Shown here: piece by piece, positions 9,556 through 17,799 of the stretch | How positions within the stretch are numbered: position 1 is the stretch's first letter | Layout: each line of letters starts with the position of its first letter | Notes under the pieces: generated by a model | The model's database searches: none | Seen by the model: only the letters and a program-made list of their open reading frames with translations | Told to the model about the DNA's origin: nothing | Made by a program: the position numbers and the translations under genes | Assembly (NCBI RefSeq): GCF_000377745.1 | Contig: NZ_KB898709.1 | Coordinates: forward strand, 67,001-131,000 | Direction of reading: 5' to 3' | DNA length: 64,000 nt | Origin: Gilvimarinus chinensis DSM 19667 | GTDB lineage: Bacteria; Pseudomonadota; Gammaproteobacteria; Pseudomonadales; Cellvibrionaceae

Positions 9556-11010
9556 ATGAAAACACTGTCTGATATCGGTTTGGTCGGTCTCGCCGTTATG
9601 GGTGAGAACCTTATCCTCAACATGGAAAGCAAAGGCTTCACAGTAACGGCGTATAACCGTTCTGTGGACAAGGTCACCAACTTTATTGAGGGCCGCGCGA
9701 AGGGTAAAAACATTCGCGGCGCCGAATCGATTGAAGAGCTGGTGAACTCACTGGAAAAACCTCGCAAAATTATGCTGATGGTTAAAGCCGGTGCGCCTGT
9801 CGATGCTTTTATCGAGCAACTGATCCCGCATCTGGACCAAGGCGACATTATCATTGACGGTGGCAACACCCACTTCCCCGACACCAACCGCCGCGTAGAG
9901 TACCTGCGCGAAAAAGGCATTCACTTTATCGGTGCCGGCGTATCCGGTGGTGAAGAAGGCGCATTAACTGGCCCATCTATCATGCCCGGCGGCGCTCCCG
10001 AAGCCTGGGAAGCGGTTAAACCGATTTTCCAAGGCATCGCTGCCAAAGTTGAAGGCGGTACCCCTTGCTGCGACTGGGTGGGTGAAAACGGCGCTGGCCA
10101 CTTCGTGAAAATGGTGCACAACGGTATCGAATACGGCGACATGCAGCTGTTGTGTGAAGCCTACCAGATCATGAAAGAACTGCTGGGCATGAGCGCCGAC
10201 GAAATTCACGAAGTCTTCGCCGCCTGGAACAAAACCGAACTGGATTCCTACCTGGTAGAAATCAGCCGCGACATCATGGCGTTTAAAGACGAAGACGGCG
10301 AGCCACTGGTTGAGAAAATTCTCGACACTGCCGGACAAAAAGGCACCGGCAAATGGACCGGCGTTGTCGCCCTGGACTTTGGTGTCCCCCTCACGCTGAT
10401 CGCCGAATCGGTATTCGCACGCTGCATTTCTGCACTGAAAGACGAGCGCGTTGAAGCGTCTAAAGTACTGAGCGGCCCGGCGAAAAACTTCACCGGCGAT
10501 AAAGAAGCCTTTATTGAAGACCTGCGCCAAGCCGTACTGGCCGCCAAAATCGTTTCTTACGCTCAGGGCTACACCCTGATGCGCGAAGCGGCAAAAGAAT
10601 TTGGCTGGAACCTGAACTACGGCGGCATCGCCTTGATGTGGCGTGGTGGCTGTATTATCCGCTCGGCCTTCTTGGGCGACATTAAAGCAGCCTTCGACAA
10701 AAACCCAGAGCTGAACAACTTGCTGCTGGACGACTACTTCAAAGGCGTTGTTACCAGCGCGCAACAAGGCTGGCGTAACGTGGCGGCCACCGCCATCACC
10801 AACGGTGTGCCAGTGCCCTGCCTGACCGCTGCACTTAACTACTTTGATGGCTACCGCACCGAGCGTTTGCCCGCCAACCTGCTGCAGGCGCAGCGCGATT
10901 ATTTTGGCGCGCACACCTACGAGCGCTTAGACAAACCACGCGGTGAGTTTTTCCACACCAACTGGACCGGCCGTGGCGGTAATACAGCGTCTACCACTTA
11001 CGATGTGTAA
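9556..11010 (+). CDS. gnd: 6-phosphogluconate dehydrogenase, decarboxylating
   Basis: A 484-residue cytosolic enzyme of the pentose phosphate pathway that oxidises and decarboxylates 6-phosphogluconate to ribulose 5-phosphate, making NADPH. The N-terminal Rossmann fold has GLAVMGENLILNMESKGF with NRS after beta-2, which favours NADP. The substrate-site motif GAGVSGGEEGA and the KMVHNGIEYGDMQL helix with its catalytic lysine are intact, as are GTGKWT and the LWRGGCIIRS-like segment (here MWRGGCIIRS). The gene stands alone between queG and a strong terminator. It is slightly longer than E. coli Gnd (468) and appears complete. Confidence 0.96.
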   Translation: MKTLSDIGLVGLAVMGENLILNMESKGFTVTAYNRSVDKVTNFIEGRAKGKNIRGAESIEELVNSLEKPRKIMLMVKAGAPVDAFIEQLIPHLDQGDIIIDGGNTHFPDTNRRVEYLREKGIHFIGAGVSGGEEGALTGPSIMPGGAPEAWEAVKPIFQGIAAKVEGGTPCCDWVGENGAGHFVKMVHNGIEYGDMQLLCEAYQIMKELLGMSADEIHEVFAAWNKTELDSYLVEISRDIMAFKDEDGEPLVEKILDTAGQKGTGKWTGVVALDFGVPLTLIAESVFARCISALKDERVEASKVLSGPAKNFTGDKEAFIEDLRQAVLAAKIVSYAQGYTLMREAAKEFGWNLNYGGIALMWRGGCIIRSAFLGDIKAAFDKNPELNNLLLDDYFKGVVTSAQQGWRNVAATAITNGVPVPCLTAALNYFDGYRTERLPANLLQAQRDYFGAHTYERLDKPRGEFFHTNWTGRGGNTASTTYDV

Positions 11011-11041
11011 GTGATGGCTAACGCTGAGCCTCGCTGATAAA

Positions 11042-11072
11042 AAAACGGGGAGCAGTTTGCTCCCCGTTTTTC
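11042..11072 (+). terminator. Intrinsic terminator of gnd
   Basis: A stem of about 12 pairs (ACGGGGAGCA with TGCTCCCCGT at its core) and a short loop is followed by a T-run on the plus strand, about 30 bases after the gnd stop. Confidence 0.9.
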
Positions 11073-11274
11073 GTTCTGAAATTGCCTACCGACGCATCAA
11101 AAAGCGACCAATAGTAGACTGCCCCCAACCACCTTCCGGTTCCCTCACAGAAAAAAGCGTTGCTTATCCATGTAAGCCGTGGATAATGCCGGCAACCCCA
11201 AAGGCTTCGCTTCCAAAAACCTTTCCTGAGTTACTTTTCACTTTTAATGCACACTACTCGTCACAGGACTCTTC

Positions 11275-11484
11275 ATGAGTAAAAACAAAAAATTCAACGT
11301 TCAGGTAACAGATAACGGCGGCAATTGGCGCGCCGAAATAACCCGTCGCGCCAGCGCACGTAAAACCGTTACCAGCAAGGTTCAGGACGGCTTTGCCAGC
11401 GAAGCCGAAGCCACGCAATGGGCCGAAGCCGAGCTTAAAATCATTCTGGACAATGTGCGCGCCCGCCAGAGCGCCAAACAGTAA
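11275..11484 (+). CDS. DUF3622 family small protein
   Basis: A 69-residue basic protein, starting MSKNKKFNVQVTDNGGNW. The body (AEITRRASARKTVTSKVQDGF, then a helix rich in Ala and Glu ending in AELKIILDNVRARQ) matches the DUF3622 pattern seen in Vibrio and other gammaproteobacteria. No function is established. It has no signal peptide or membrane segment and is probably cytosolic. It stands alone about 260 bases after gnd, with no clear promoter, and converges with the esterase gene 16 bases away. Confidence 0.75.
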   Translation: MSKNKKFNVQVTDNGGNWRAEITRRASARKTVTSKVQDGFASEAEATQWAEAELKIILDNVRARQSAKQ

Positions 11485-11500
11485 CGAACGCGAACGCCTA

Positions 11501-12190
11501 TTAATCCACCAGCGGCAAACAGCGATTAATAAACTGACTGATATCGGCGATTTGCTCGCGACATACTTCGTGGGCCATGGGGTAACGGTGCGATTCAAAA
11601 CGATAGCCCTGCTCGCGCAGAACAGATTCCGCCCGATCAGCCAACTGTGGTAACACCACACCATCTTGCGTACCGTGCTGAATAGAAATGGGCGTTGTTT
11701 TATTGGCTTCAGTGAAAGCGCAGTTATTACCGGTTGCGAAATAGGTGGATAACGCCATCAAACCCGCCAGGGGTTTATGGCTGTTAAGAACCACGTCGTA
11801 GGCCACAGCGCCACCCTGAGAAAAGCCCGCGATTAAAATACGCTCGCTGTCGATTCCGGCGGCGACTTGCTCATCAATTATTTTTCCGATGGCCTCACTT
11901 GCCTGCATCAGGTGTTCAGCATTGAATTTCCGATCCACATCCATACTCAGAAGATCGTACCACGCGGGCATTTCATAACCATTGTTAACGGTTACTGGCA
12001 TAGTGGGAGCCTGTGGAAAAATAAATCGAATACGCGCCCCGGGGTTAAGCGTCAGCTCCGGCAATAAATTGGCAAAGTCATTACAACTGGCGCCCAAGCC
12101 GTGCAACCAGATAACACAGGCATTGCTTGGAGCGGCCATTGAACTATCAACTTTTAAATAACCGAGCTGTGCAAAAGGATTTTTTAGCAT
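11501..12190 (-). CDS. Carboxylesterase/phospholipase, alpha/beta hydrolase
   Basis: A 229-residue serine esterase of the carboxylesterase 2 (EstB/LYPLA) family. It has the oxyanion-side WLHGLGA, the PQAPTMPVTVNNG segment, the nucleophile elbow GFSQGGAVA, an Asp in the HGTQDGVV segment and a C-terminal catalytic His in MAHEVC. It has no signal peptide, so it probably acts in the cytosol on short acyl esters. The 54-base gap to the next gene suggests it could share a transcript with the upstream sulfotransferase-like gene. Confidence 0.9.
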   Translation of the reverse strand: MLKNPFAQLGYLKVDSSMAAPSNACVIWLHGLGASCNDFANLLPELTLNPGARIRFIFPQAPTMPVTVNNGYEMPAWYDLLSMDVDRKFNAEHLMQASEAIGKIIDEQVAAGIDSERILIAGFSQGGAVAYDVVLNSHKPLAGLMALSTYFATGNNCAFTEANKTTPISIQHGTQDGVVLPQLADRAESVLREQGYRFESHRYPMAHEVCREQIADISQFINRCLPLVD

Positions 12191-12245
12191 ACTCTCAAAC
12201 TCAATATAATCGTACGGACCAATAACGCTAAAAATGATCTCGACT

Positions 12246-13187
12246 TTAACTTTTCATTAAACATTCATCTAAAATAATCATCATGTCCGACAACTCTAAT
12301 GGACTGCCGCAGCGGCACAACTCTACATCCACTTCGCGAAAGGAGATTCCATATTCTGCGCATAAGCCATCGTTTACCGCCCTATATTGATCGATGATCT
12401 TTTCCCGTTGCGAGGAGGAAAAGGCGCCCCCATCAAAATTCGGAAACGCCCTTAAAGCCAAGTTAAACAATTGTTCTCGCTTACCATCAGGAAACTTCAT
12501 TACTTTTGAGAGACGAATAAGCTCTAACGCTTTTGCACTCACAGACTGATTAACATTCGGGTGCACCGGCGAAACCAACTGCTCCAACCCCAACTCATGG
12601 GAAAAGTGACCAACAACACCTTCTTTTGCCAGACAAGCATCATCATAGCTAAACACATGGACCTTATCTTTGCCAAAAACCTCCGCCCATAACTTTAACC
12701 ATGACGTATAGTTAAGAAAAACATTATTCGCCAGATGTGCATCGATAAAGCTTTGCGAATCTAAGCATTGGGGAGAGGCCCAATCTTTTGTTTGCTGGTT
12801 GTAAACCGATTGCAGATATTCATCCTGTCGCCGCAGATATACATAAACCTCAACACTGTAACCTTTCAGCTCACGCCCTAAGGAATAAATTTGATCTCTG
12901 CCTTGAATAGAGGAGAACTCTTCACTGGAAAGAATAACATCCTCTTCAGAAACACGATGCAACTCATCTCGTAGCTTCTCCCATACATTATTGTCAACTG
13001 GATGACCTATTGTATTTAGACCTGATTTTTGAAAAGCCAGGTAATGATGACCGTAAAGAAATACGCCAGAGTCCGGGTAATAAAACCCCTGCGGTCGAAG
13101 ATTCTCTTTGTTATCCAACAGGCTTTGCTGGAGAATGGTTGTACCCGTTTTATGGGTGCCTATGTGAATGTGTATTCGCTTTGACAA
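12246..13187 (-). CDS. Sulfotransferase-like protein
   Basis: A 313-residue protein starting at a TTG at 13187 (reading MSKRIHIHIGTHKTGTT). The GTHKTGTT loop near residue 9 is the 5'-phosphosulfate-binding motif of PAPS-dependent sulfotransferases, and a DVILSSEEFSS segment near residue 100 fits the 3'-phosphate-binding strand-helix. Such enzymes sulfate glycans or small molecules, but the substrate cannot be read from sequence. The gene looks more AT-rich than its neighbours and sits alone between the esterase and orn, which suggests horizontal gain. No polysaccharide or sulfate activation genes are next to it. Confidence 0.7.
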   Translation of the reverse strand: MSKRIHIHIGTHKTGTTILQQSLLDNKENLRPQGFYYPDSGVFLYGHHYLAFQKSGLNTIGHPVDNNVWEKLRDELHRVSEEDVILSSEEFSSIQGRDQIYSLGRELKGYSVEVYVYLRRQDEYLQSVYNQQTKDWASPQCLDSQSFIDAHLANNVFLNYTSWLKLWAEVFGKDKVHVFSYDDACLAKEGVVGHFSHELGLEQLVSPVHPNVNQSVSAKALELIRLSKVMKFPDGKREQLFNLALRAFPNFDGGAFSSSQREKIIDQYRAVNDGLCAEYGISFREVDVELCRCGSPLELSDMMIILDECLMKS

Positions 13188-13303
13188 TATCTTTCTCTTT
13201 AATAAAACCGCACATGTTGTTCAAATAGTAGCACTGAGCATCTAATACATAACCTGCTCAATAACACCACTTATGCATTGCCTTTTCTTATTTCTACCAA
13301 TTT

Positions 13304-13858
13304 TTAATCCATACGAATAAAACAACTCCGATAATGCACCAACTCAGCAATCGAGTCTTTAATATCGGCCAGCGCCAGGTGGGCACCGGATTTTTTAAAC
13401 CCTTCCAGGGCTTCGGGCTTCCAGCGACGGGCGAGCTCTTTCAAGGTGCTTACATCCAGATTGCGGTAGTGAAAATAGCGCTCAAGCGCAGGCATACCAC
13501 GAGCAAGAAAGCGGCGGTCTTGGCAGATGGAATTACCGCAAATAGGAGATTTACCTGCCGGCACCCATTGCTTTAAAAAAGCGATGGTGTCGGCCTCGGC
13601 TTGGGCGAGGGTAACAGTTGAGTCTTTTACGCGCTGAGTTAAACCCGATTTGCCGTGCTGGTTAGTGTTCCACTCGTCCATGGCGTCGAGAACGGCGTCG
13701 GGCTGATTGATGGCCATCACCGGGCCTTCAGCGAGAATATTCAGGTGCGCATCGGTGACGATGGTGGCGATTTCAATGATTACATCATTATCCGGGTCCA
13801 GCCCGGTCATTTCCAGATCAATCCAGATCAAATTATCGTCGTTCAGAGTAGGGCTCAT
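13304..13858 (-). CDS. orn: Oligoribonuclease Orn
   Basis: A 184-residue 3'-5' exoribonuclease of the DEDDh type that degrades two- to five-base RNAs, including pGpG from cyclic-di-GMP breakdown. The first DEDD motif is [11 protein letters not shown], the second lies in [14 protein letters not shown], and the third in [12 protein letters not shown]. It is divergent from rsgA with a 65-base gap, a conserved arrangement in gammaproteobacteria. The length is normal. Confidence 0.96.
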   Translation of the reverse strand: MSPTLNDDNLIWIDLEMTGLDPDNDVIIEIATIVTDAHLNILAEGPVMAINQPDAVLDAMDEWNTNQHGKSGLTQRVKDSTVTLAQAEADTIAFLKQWVPAGKSPICGNSICQDRRFLARGMPALERYFHYRNLDVSTLKELARRWKPEALEGFKKSGAHLALADIKDSIAELVHYRSCFIRMD

Positions 13859-13923
13859 GGGATACTTTTCCTTTACAATACGTATTAGGAATCTATCTTA
13901 CCATCGCAAACCGGGGCCTGCCC

Positions 13924-14940
13924 TTGAGCAAACGCAAGCTAACGCGCCGCCAGGCGTGGCGCATAGAAAAAATTCAGAAAGAGCGCGAAGAGCGCGCCGC
14001 CAAGCGCGACCAGAAAGCCGACGACAAGCTGGGCGAGAGCAATCTGGGGCCAGAGCAATCTGGCCTGATTGTGACCCACTATGGCACTCAGGTCATGGTG
14101 GAAGATACAGCAACAGGTGTGGCCAAACGCTGCCACTTTCGCAGCAACCTTGGCGGCCTGGTGACCGGTGACAAAGTTGCCTGGCGCGATGGCAACCCCT
14201 ATGGCGTGGTGGTAGCCAGAAGCGAGCGAGACACGGCACTGATGCGCCCCGACCCCTACGGTGCCATGAAAACCGTGGCGGCCAATATTGACCGTATTGT
14301 CATAGTGATAGCCCCCTACCCCGAGCCCCACTTTAACTTGATTGACCGCTATTTGGTTGCCGCCGAGGCCATTGGCATTGAGCCCGCACTGGTGGTTAAT
14401 AAAGTCGACTTAATTGACGACCAACAACGGGCCAAGGTAGAGGCCATTTACGCCCTCTATGAAGGGCTTGGTTATCAGGTGATTCGCGCCTCGGCCAAAG
14501 AGGATGCGGGGCTTGCGCCTCTGCGTGAATACCTGGCGCACTTTATCAGTGTGTTTGTGGGTCAATCCGGCGTGGGTAAATCGTCCCTGGTAAACGCGCT
14601 GCTGCCTGATGTTAACTCTCGGGTGGGCGAGCTGAGCGAAAAGCAAACGGGCACCCACACCACCACCAGCGCGCAGCTTTACCATATACCCAGCGGTGGT
14701 GACTTGATCGATTCCCCCGGAATTCGCGAGTTCGGCCTCTGGCATATCGAGGCCGAAGATGTGCTGGCCGGCTTTAAAGAATTTCGCCCGTTTATTGGCG
14801 CCTGTAAATTCCGCGATTGCTCACATACCGTTGAGCCCGGCTGTGCTATTTTACAAGCCTTGGAAGACGGCAATATCAGCCCCGGAAGGCTTGCCAGCTA
14901 CCGCCATATTCTGGCAGATTTGCACCCCGGCCGAGCCTGA
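13924..14940 (+). CDS. rsgA: Ribosome small subunit GTPase RsgA
   Basis: A 338-residue circularly permuted GTPase that helps late 30S maturation. The N-terminus (MSKRKLTRRQAWRI, from a TTG start at 13924) is the expected basic leader, followed by an OB fold (about 45-105). G4 (NKVD) precedes G1 (GQSGVGKSS) and the DSPGIREFGLW segment of G3, showing the permutation. The C-terminal zinc-binding cysteines are in ACKFRDCSH and EPGCAI. The ORF stays open upstream without an ATG near the conserved N-terminus, so the TTG is preferred. Confidence 0.95.
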   Translation: MSKRKLTRRQAWRIEKIQKEREERAAKRDQKADDKLGESNLGPEQSGLIVTHYGTQVMVEDTATGVAKRCHFRSNLGGLVTGDKVAWRDGNPYGVVVARSERDTALMRPDPYGAMKTVAANIDRIVIVIAPYPEPHFNLIDRYLVAAEAIGIEPALVVNKVDLIDDQQRAKVEAIYALYEGLGYQVIRASAKEDAGLAPLREYLAHFISVFVGQSGVGKSSLVNALLPDVNSRVGELSEKQTGTHTTTSAQLYHIPSGGDLIDSPGIREFGLWHIEAEDVLAGFKEFRPFIGACKFRDCSHTVEPGCAILQALEDGNISPGRLASYRHILADLHPGRA

Positions 14941-14985
14941 TACCGCTGCTAAGCGTCTTGGATGTTAAACCTTAAGGATTGCTGT

Positions 14986-15792
14986 ATGTCCCAATTGCCC
15001 CTGATCATTGAACCCGCCGAACTGTTACCGCTGCTGCAAAGCCCCAAGGCCCCGCTGATTGTGGACCTTTCCAGTGAAGAGAATTATCGCCGTGGGCACA
15101 TCCCAGGGGCGGCTCACGTGCCGCCGCAAATGCTGCTGTGCAATCGCCCCCCAGCACCCGGCCGTATCGCGCCAGTTGAACAACTGAATCGCTTGTTTAC
15201 TTACCTGGGACTAACACCGGATACCCATGTGGTGGTGTACGACGATGAAGGTGGCGGCTGGGCGGGTCGATTTATCTGGACACTGGATACCATCGGCCAC
15301 AAGCACTACAGCTACCTGAACGGCGGGCTGCACGCCTGGCTGGGGGAGGACCTACCGGTTACGCAAGAAATTGAAGACCCCAACACCCACGAGGTGGAAG
15401 TGGAAATTGACCCCGAACATCTGGTGGAAATTCCAGATATTTTGCAAGGGCTGGAAAATCAGCGTTTGCAAATCTGGGACGCGCGCGGCCCTCAGGAGTA
15501 TCGCGGCGAGAAAATTCTCGCGCAAAAGGCTGGCCACATTCCGGGCGCTATTAACGTTGAATGGACAGAGCTTATGGACCGCGACCGCGGCTTGCGCATT
15601 CGCAAAGACGCGCGCGAGTATTTAGCCGCAAAAGGCCTAACCGGCGATAAACCCATAGTCACCCACTGTCAAAGCCACCACCGCTCAGGCTTTACGTACC
15701 TTGTGGGTAAATCACTGGGGTTCGACATCAAAGGCTATCACGGCTCCTGGTCGGAATGGGGTAACCACCCCGATACCCCGGTGGAGGTGTAA
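14986..15792 (+). CDS. Thiosulfate sulfurtransferase, two-domain rhodanese
   Basis: A 268-residue tandem rhodanese. The C-terminal domain carries the catalytic loop CQSHHRS with Cys228, very like the CQTHHRS loop of Azotobacter RhdA. The N-terminal domain has Asp-Asp-Glu at the matching loop (VVVYDDEGGG), so it is structural, as usual. The reaction moves a sulfane sulfur from thiosulfate to an acceptor such as cyanide. The start at 14986 has AAGGA seven bases upstream. It follows rsgA by 45 bases and precedes mscS by 3, so the three probably form one operon. Confidence 0.9.
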   Translation: MSQLPLIIEPAELLPLLQSPKAPLIVDLSSEENYRRGHIPGAAHVPPQMLLCNRPPAPGRIAPVEQLNRLFTYLGLTPDTHVVVYDDEGGGWAGRFIWTLDTIGHKHYSYLNGGLHAWLGEDLPVTQEIEDPNTHEVEVEIDPEHLVEIPDILQGLENQRLQIWDARGPQEYRGEKILAQKAGHIPGAINVEWTELMDRDRGLRIRKDAREYLAAKGLTGDKPIVTHCQSHHRSGFTYLVGKSLGFDIKGYHGSWSEWGNHPDTPVEV

Positions 15793-15795
15793 CCC

Positions 15796-16668
15796 TTGCT
15801 CGACTGGCTGGACATTACCTTAGTTAAAGTCGGTGAATACACCCTGACCACAGGCGCATTGTGCGCATCGGTATTGGTCATTGCCGCCACCTTTGTCCTT
15901 GCCGGTTTAATCAGCCGCGCCATTAACCGCTTGGCACTCTACCGCCACCCAACGGTCAGCCACCAAATTTATACCATTAATAAAATCGTTTACTACTTCT
16001 TGATCGTGCTCGGTTTTATTGGCGCGTTATCGGTACTGGGCTTTCAGCTCGATAAACTGGTGATCGTTGGCGGTGCGCTGGGTATTGGTATTGGCCTTGG
16101 CTTGCAGTCCATTGTTAATAACTTTGTTTCCGGCATTATTATTTTGCTGGAAAAGTCTATCAAGGTCGGCGATTTTCTGGAGCTGGACTCGGGCTTAATG
16201 GGCGAAGTCAAAGCCATTCGCCTGCGCTCCACCCTGATTCGCACCAATGATAATATTGACATTTTGATACCCAGCTCTGAGTTTATCAGCGGCCGGGTTA
16301 TTAACTGGACGCTCGAAGAAAATGTACGCCGCTTTCGCATTCCTTTTGGCGTGGCCTACGGTTCGGATAAACAAAAAGTCAAAGACGCCGTGCTCAACGC
16401 GGTAAACAACGTCAGCTACACCCTTAACGATGAAAAACACAAACCGCTCGTGTGGATGACAGGCTTTGGCGACAGCAGCTTAAACTTTTCACTCGGCGTG
16501 TGGGTTGCGCCCGATGCCGTCAAACGCCCCAGCCAGGTGACGTCCGACTATTTATGGGCGATTGACGATGCGCTGCGCGAAGCGGGGGTAGAAATTCCCT
16601 TTCCGCAAAGAGATTTGCATTTACGCTCTAGCAGTATCGATTTGGGCACAAGAGCAGCAGAAAATTGA
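15796..16668 (+). CDS. mscS: Small-conductance mechanosensitive channel, MscS family
   Basis: A 290-residue membrane channel that opens on osmotic downshock. It starts at a TTG at 15796, three bases after the rhodanese stop. Three hydrophobic segments are visible (about residues 18-40, 55-78 and 85-118); the third is the Gly/Ala-rich pore helix (GGALGIGIGLGLQSIVNNFVS) followed by the beta domain (GDFLEL, then VRRFRIPFGVAYG). Size and layout match E. coli MscS (286 residues). Confidence 0.9.
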   Translation: MLDWLDITLVKVGEYTLTTGALCASVLVIAATFVLAGLISRAINRLALYRHPTVSHQIYTINKIVYYFLIVLGFIGALSVLGFQLDKLVIVGGALGIGIGLGLQSIVNNFVSGIIILLEKSIKVGDFLELDSGLMGEVKAIRLRSTLIRTNDNIDILIPSSEFISGRVINWTLEENVRRFRIPFGVAYGSDKQKVKDAVLNAVNNVSYTLNDEKHKPLVWMTGFGDSSLNFSLGVWVAPDAVKRPSQVTSDYLWAIDDALREAGVEIPFPQRDLHLRSSSIDLGTRAAEN

Positions 16669-16670
16669 TG

Positions 16671-16704
16671 TAACGGGGGCGGGTTCATTCCCATTCCCCG
16701 TTAA
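16671..16704. terminator. Possible terminator between convergent mscS and LLM genes
   Basis: An inverted repeat (TAACGGGG with CCCCGTTA) encloses an 18-base loop that can pair further. It lies between the two converging stop codons. There is no clear T-run, so termination strength is uncertain. Confidence 0.4.
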
Positions 16705-16720
16705 CCGTTCAGAATCTTTT

Positions 16721-17713
16721 TCAAATTCCCGCCATCGCCTCGGCAACAATTTTCAACGAACGCAGCCGGTCGCTTTGTTCGTAAAAGCTGCTGGCGAAAA
16801 TAAACTCGTCCGCGCCAGTTTCTGCTTTAAGTGCCGTTAAGTGATCCTTAATAGTCTCGGGGCCTCCGACAGCAGCAATACCGTGAAAGTCATTAATGTG
16901 CATCTGCTCCTGCGGGGTCCAAAGGCTGCTCATATCCTCAACGGGAGGGCGCAGACGCAGGTGCTCACCACGGAGCAATGCGAGTATGCTTTGCTGCCCC
17001 GTCGTATGCAGATAACGCGCCTCGGCATCGGTTTTGGCAGCGCAAACCGGCACACCGATGGCCGCGTAAGGTTTATCTAAAACCTGCGAGGGCTGAAAAC
17101 CTGTGCGGTACAGATGCAAGGCCTCCATCATTAAACGCGGCGCAAAGTGTGAGGCAAAAGCAAAGGGTAAACCACGTTTGGCCGCCAACTGTGCGCTGTA
17201 AAGGCTAGAGCCCAGCAACCAAATGGGAATATCAGAATTCATACCGGGGGCGGCAAACACTTTCTGCCCCGGTTGTTTATCACCTAAAAAGTATTGCAGC
17301 TCGGCCAGCTGTTCAGGAAAGTCATCTACGCCACTGTTAAAGTCGCGGCGCAGTGCACGCATAGTGGCGCCATCACTGCCGGGCGCACGCCCCACCCCCA
17401 AATCAATCCGCCCGGGGTAAAGCGCTTCGAGCGTGCCAAAGTGCTCAGCAATAATAATCGGGGCGTGATTAGGCAGCATAATACCGCCAGCCCCCACCCT
17501 TATAGTTTGTGTTGCACCGGCAATATGGCCAATCAACACACTGGTGGCCGAACTACCGATGCCGTCCATACTGTGGTGCTCGGCAAGCCAGAAACGCTTA
17601 TACCCCAGCTGCTCGGCAGTTTGCGCCGCCTGTACAACTCGTTCGTAAGCGTCTTGGTAGCTGGCATCCACTTTGGCATGAGCTAAATCGAGTATGGAAT
17701 ACGCGGTAGACAT
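16721..17713 (-). CDS. Luciferase-like flavin oxidoreductase (YhbW-like)
   Basis: A 330-residue member of the bacterial luciferase-like superfamily, resembling E. coli YhbW in FWLAEHH, ATSVLIGHIAG, VGAGGIMLPNHAP and the YPGRIDLGVGRAPG signature. Such proteins use reduced FMN, but the substrate here is unknown. The start at 17713 (MSTAYSILDLA) is preceded by GGAGGG at good spacing; the five upstream in-frame codons are left out. It has no signal peptide and is not closely linked to a flavin reductase gene. Confidence 0.88.
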   Translation of the reverse strand: MSTAYSILDLAHAKVDASYQDAYERVVQAAQTAEQLGYKRFWLAEHHSMDGIGSSATSVLIGHIAGATQTIRVGAGGIMLPNHAPIIIAEHFGTLEALYPGRIDLGVGRAPGSDGATMRALRRDFNSGVDDFPEQLAELQYFLGDKQPGQKVFAAPGMNSDIPIWLLGSSLYSAQLAAKRGLPFAFASHFAPRLMMEALHLYRTGFQPSQVLDKPYAAIGVPVCAAKTDAEARYLHTTGQQSILALLRGEHLRLRPPVEDMSSLWTPQEQMHINDFHGIAAVGGPETIKDHLTALKAETGADEFIFASSFYEQSDRLRSLKIVAEAMAGI

Positions 17714-17799
17714 AATAAGACCCTCCAAAACCGGAACACCGCCATGCTAACGCGTGTTCTCGGTCTTGGAGTGACAAGAATGGTTAATAAACCGTGCGG

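Noticed and set aside
12246-13187. Part of a polysaccharide sulfation cluster
   Set aside because: No glycosyltransferase, PAPS synthesis or transport gene is adjacent.
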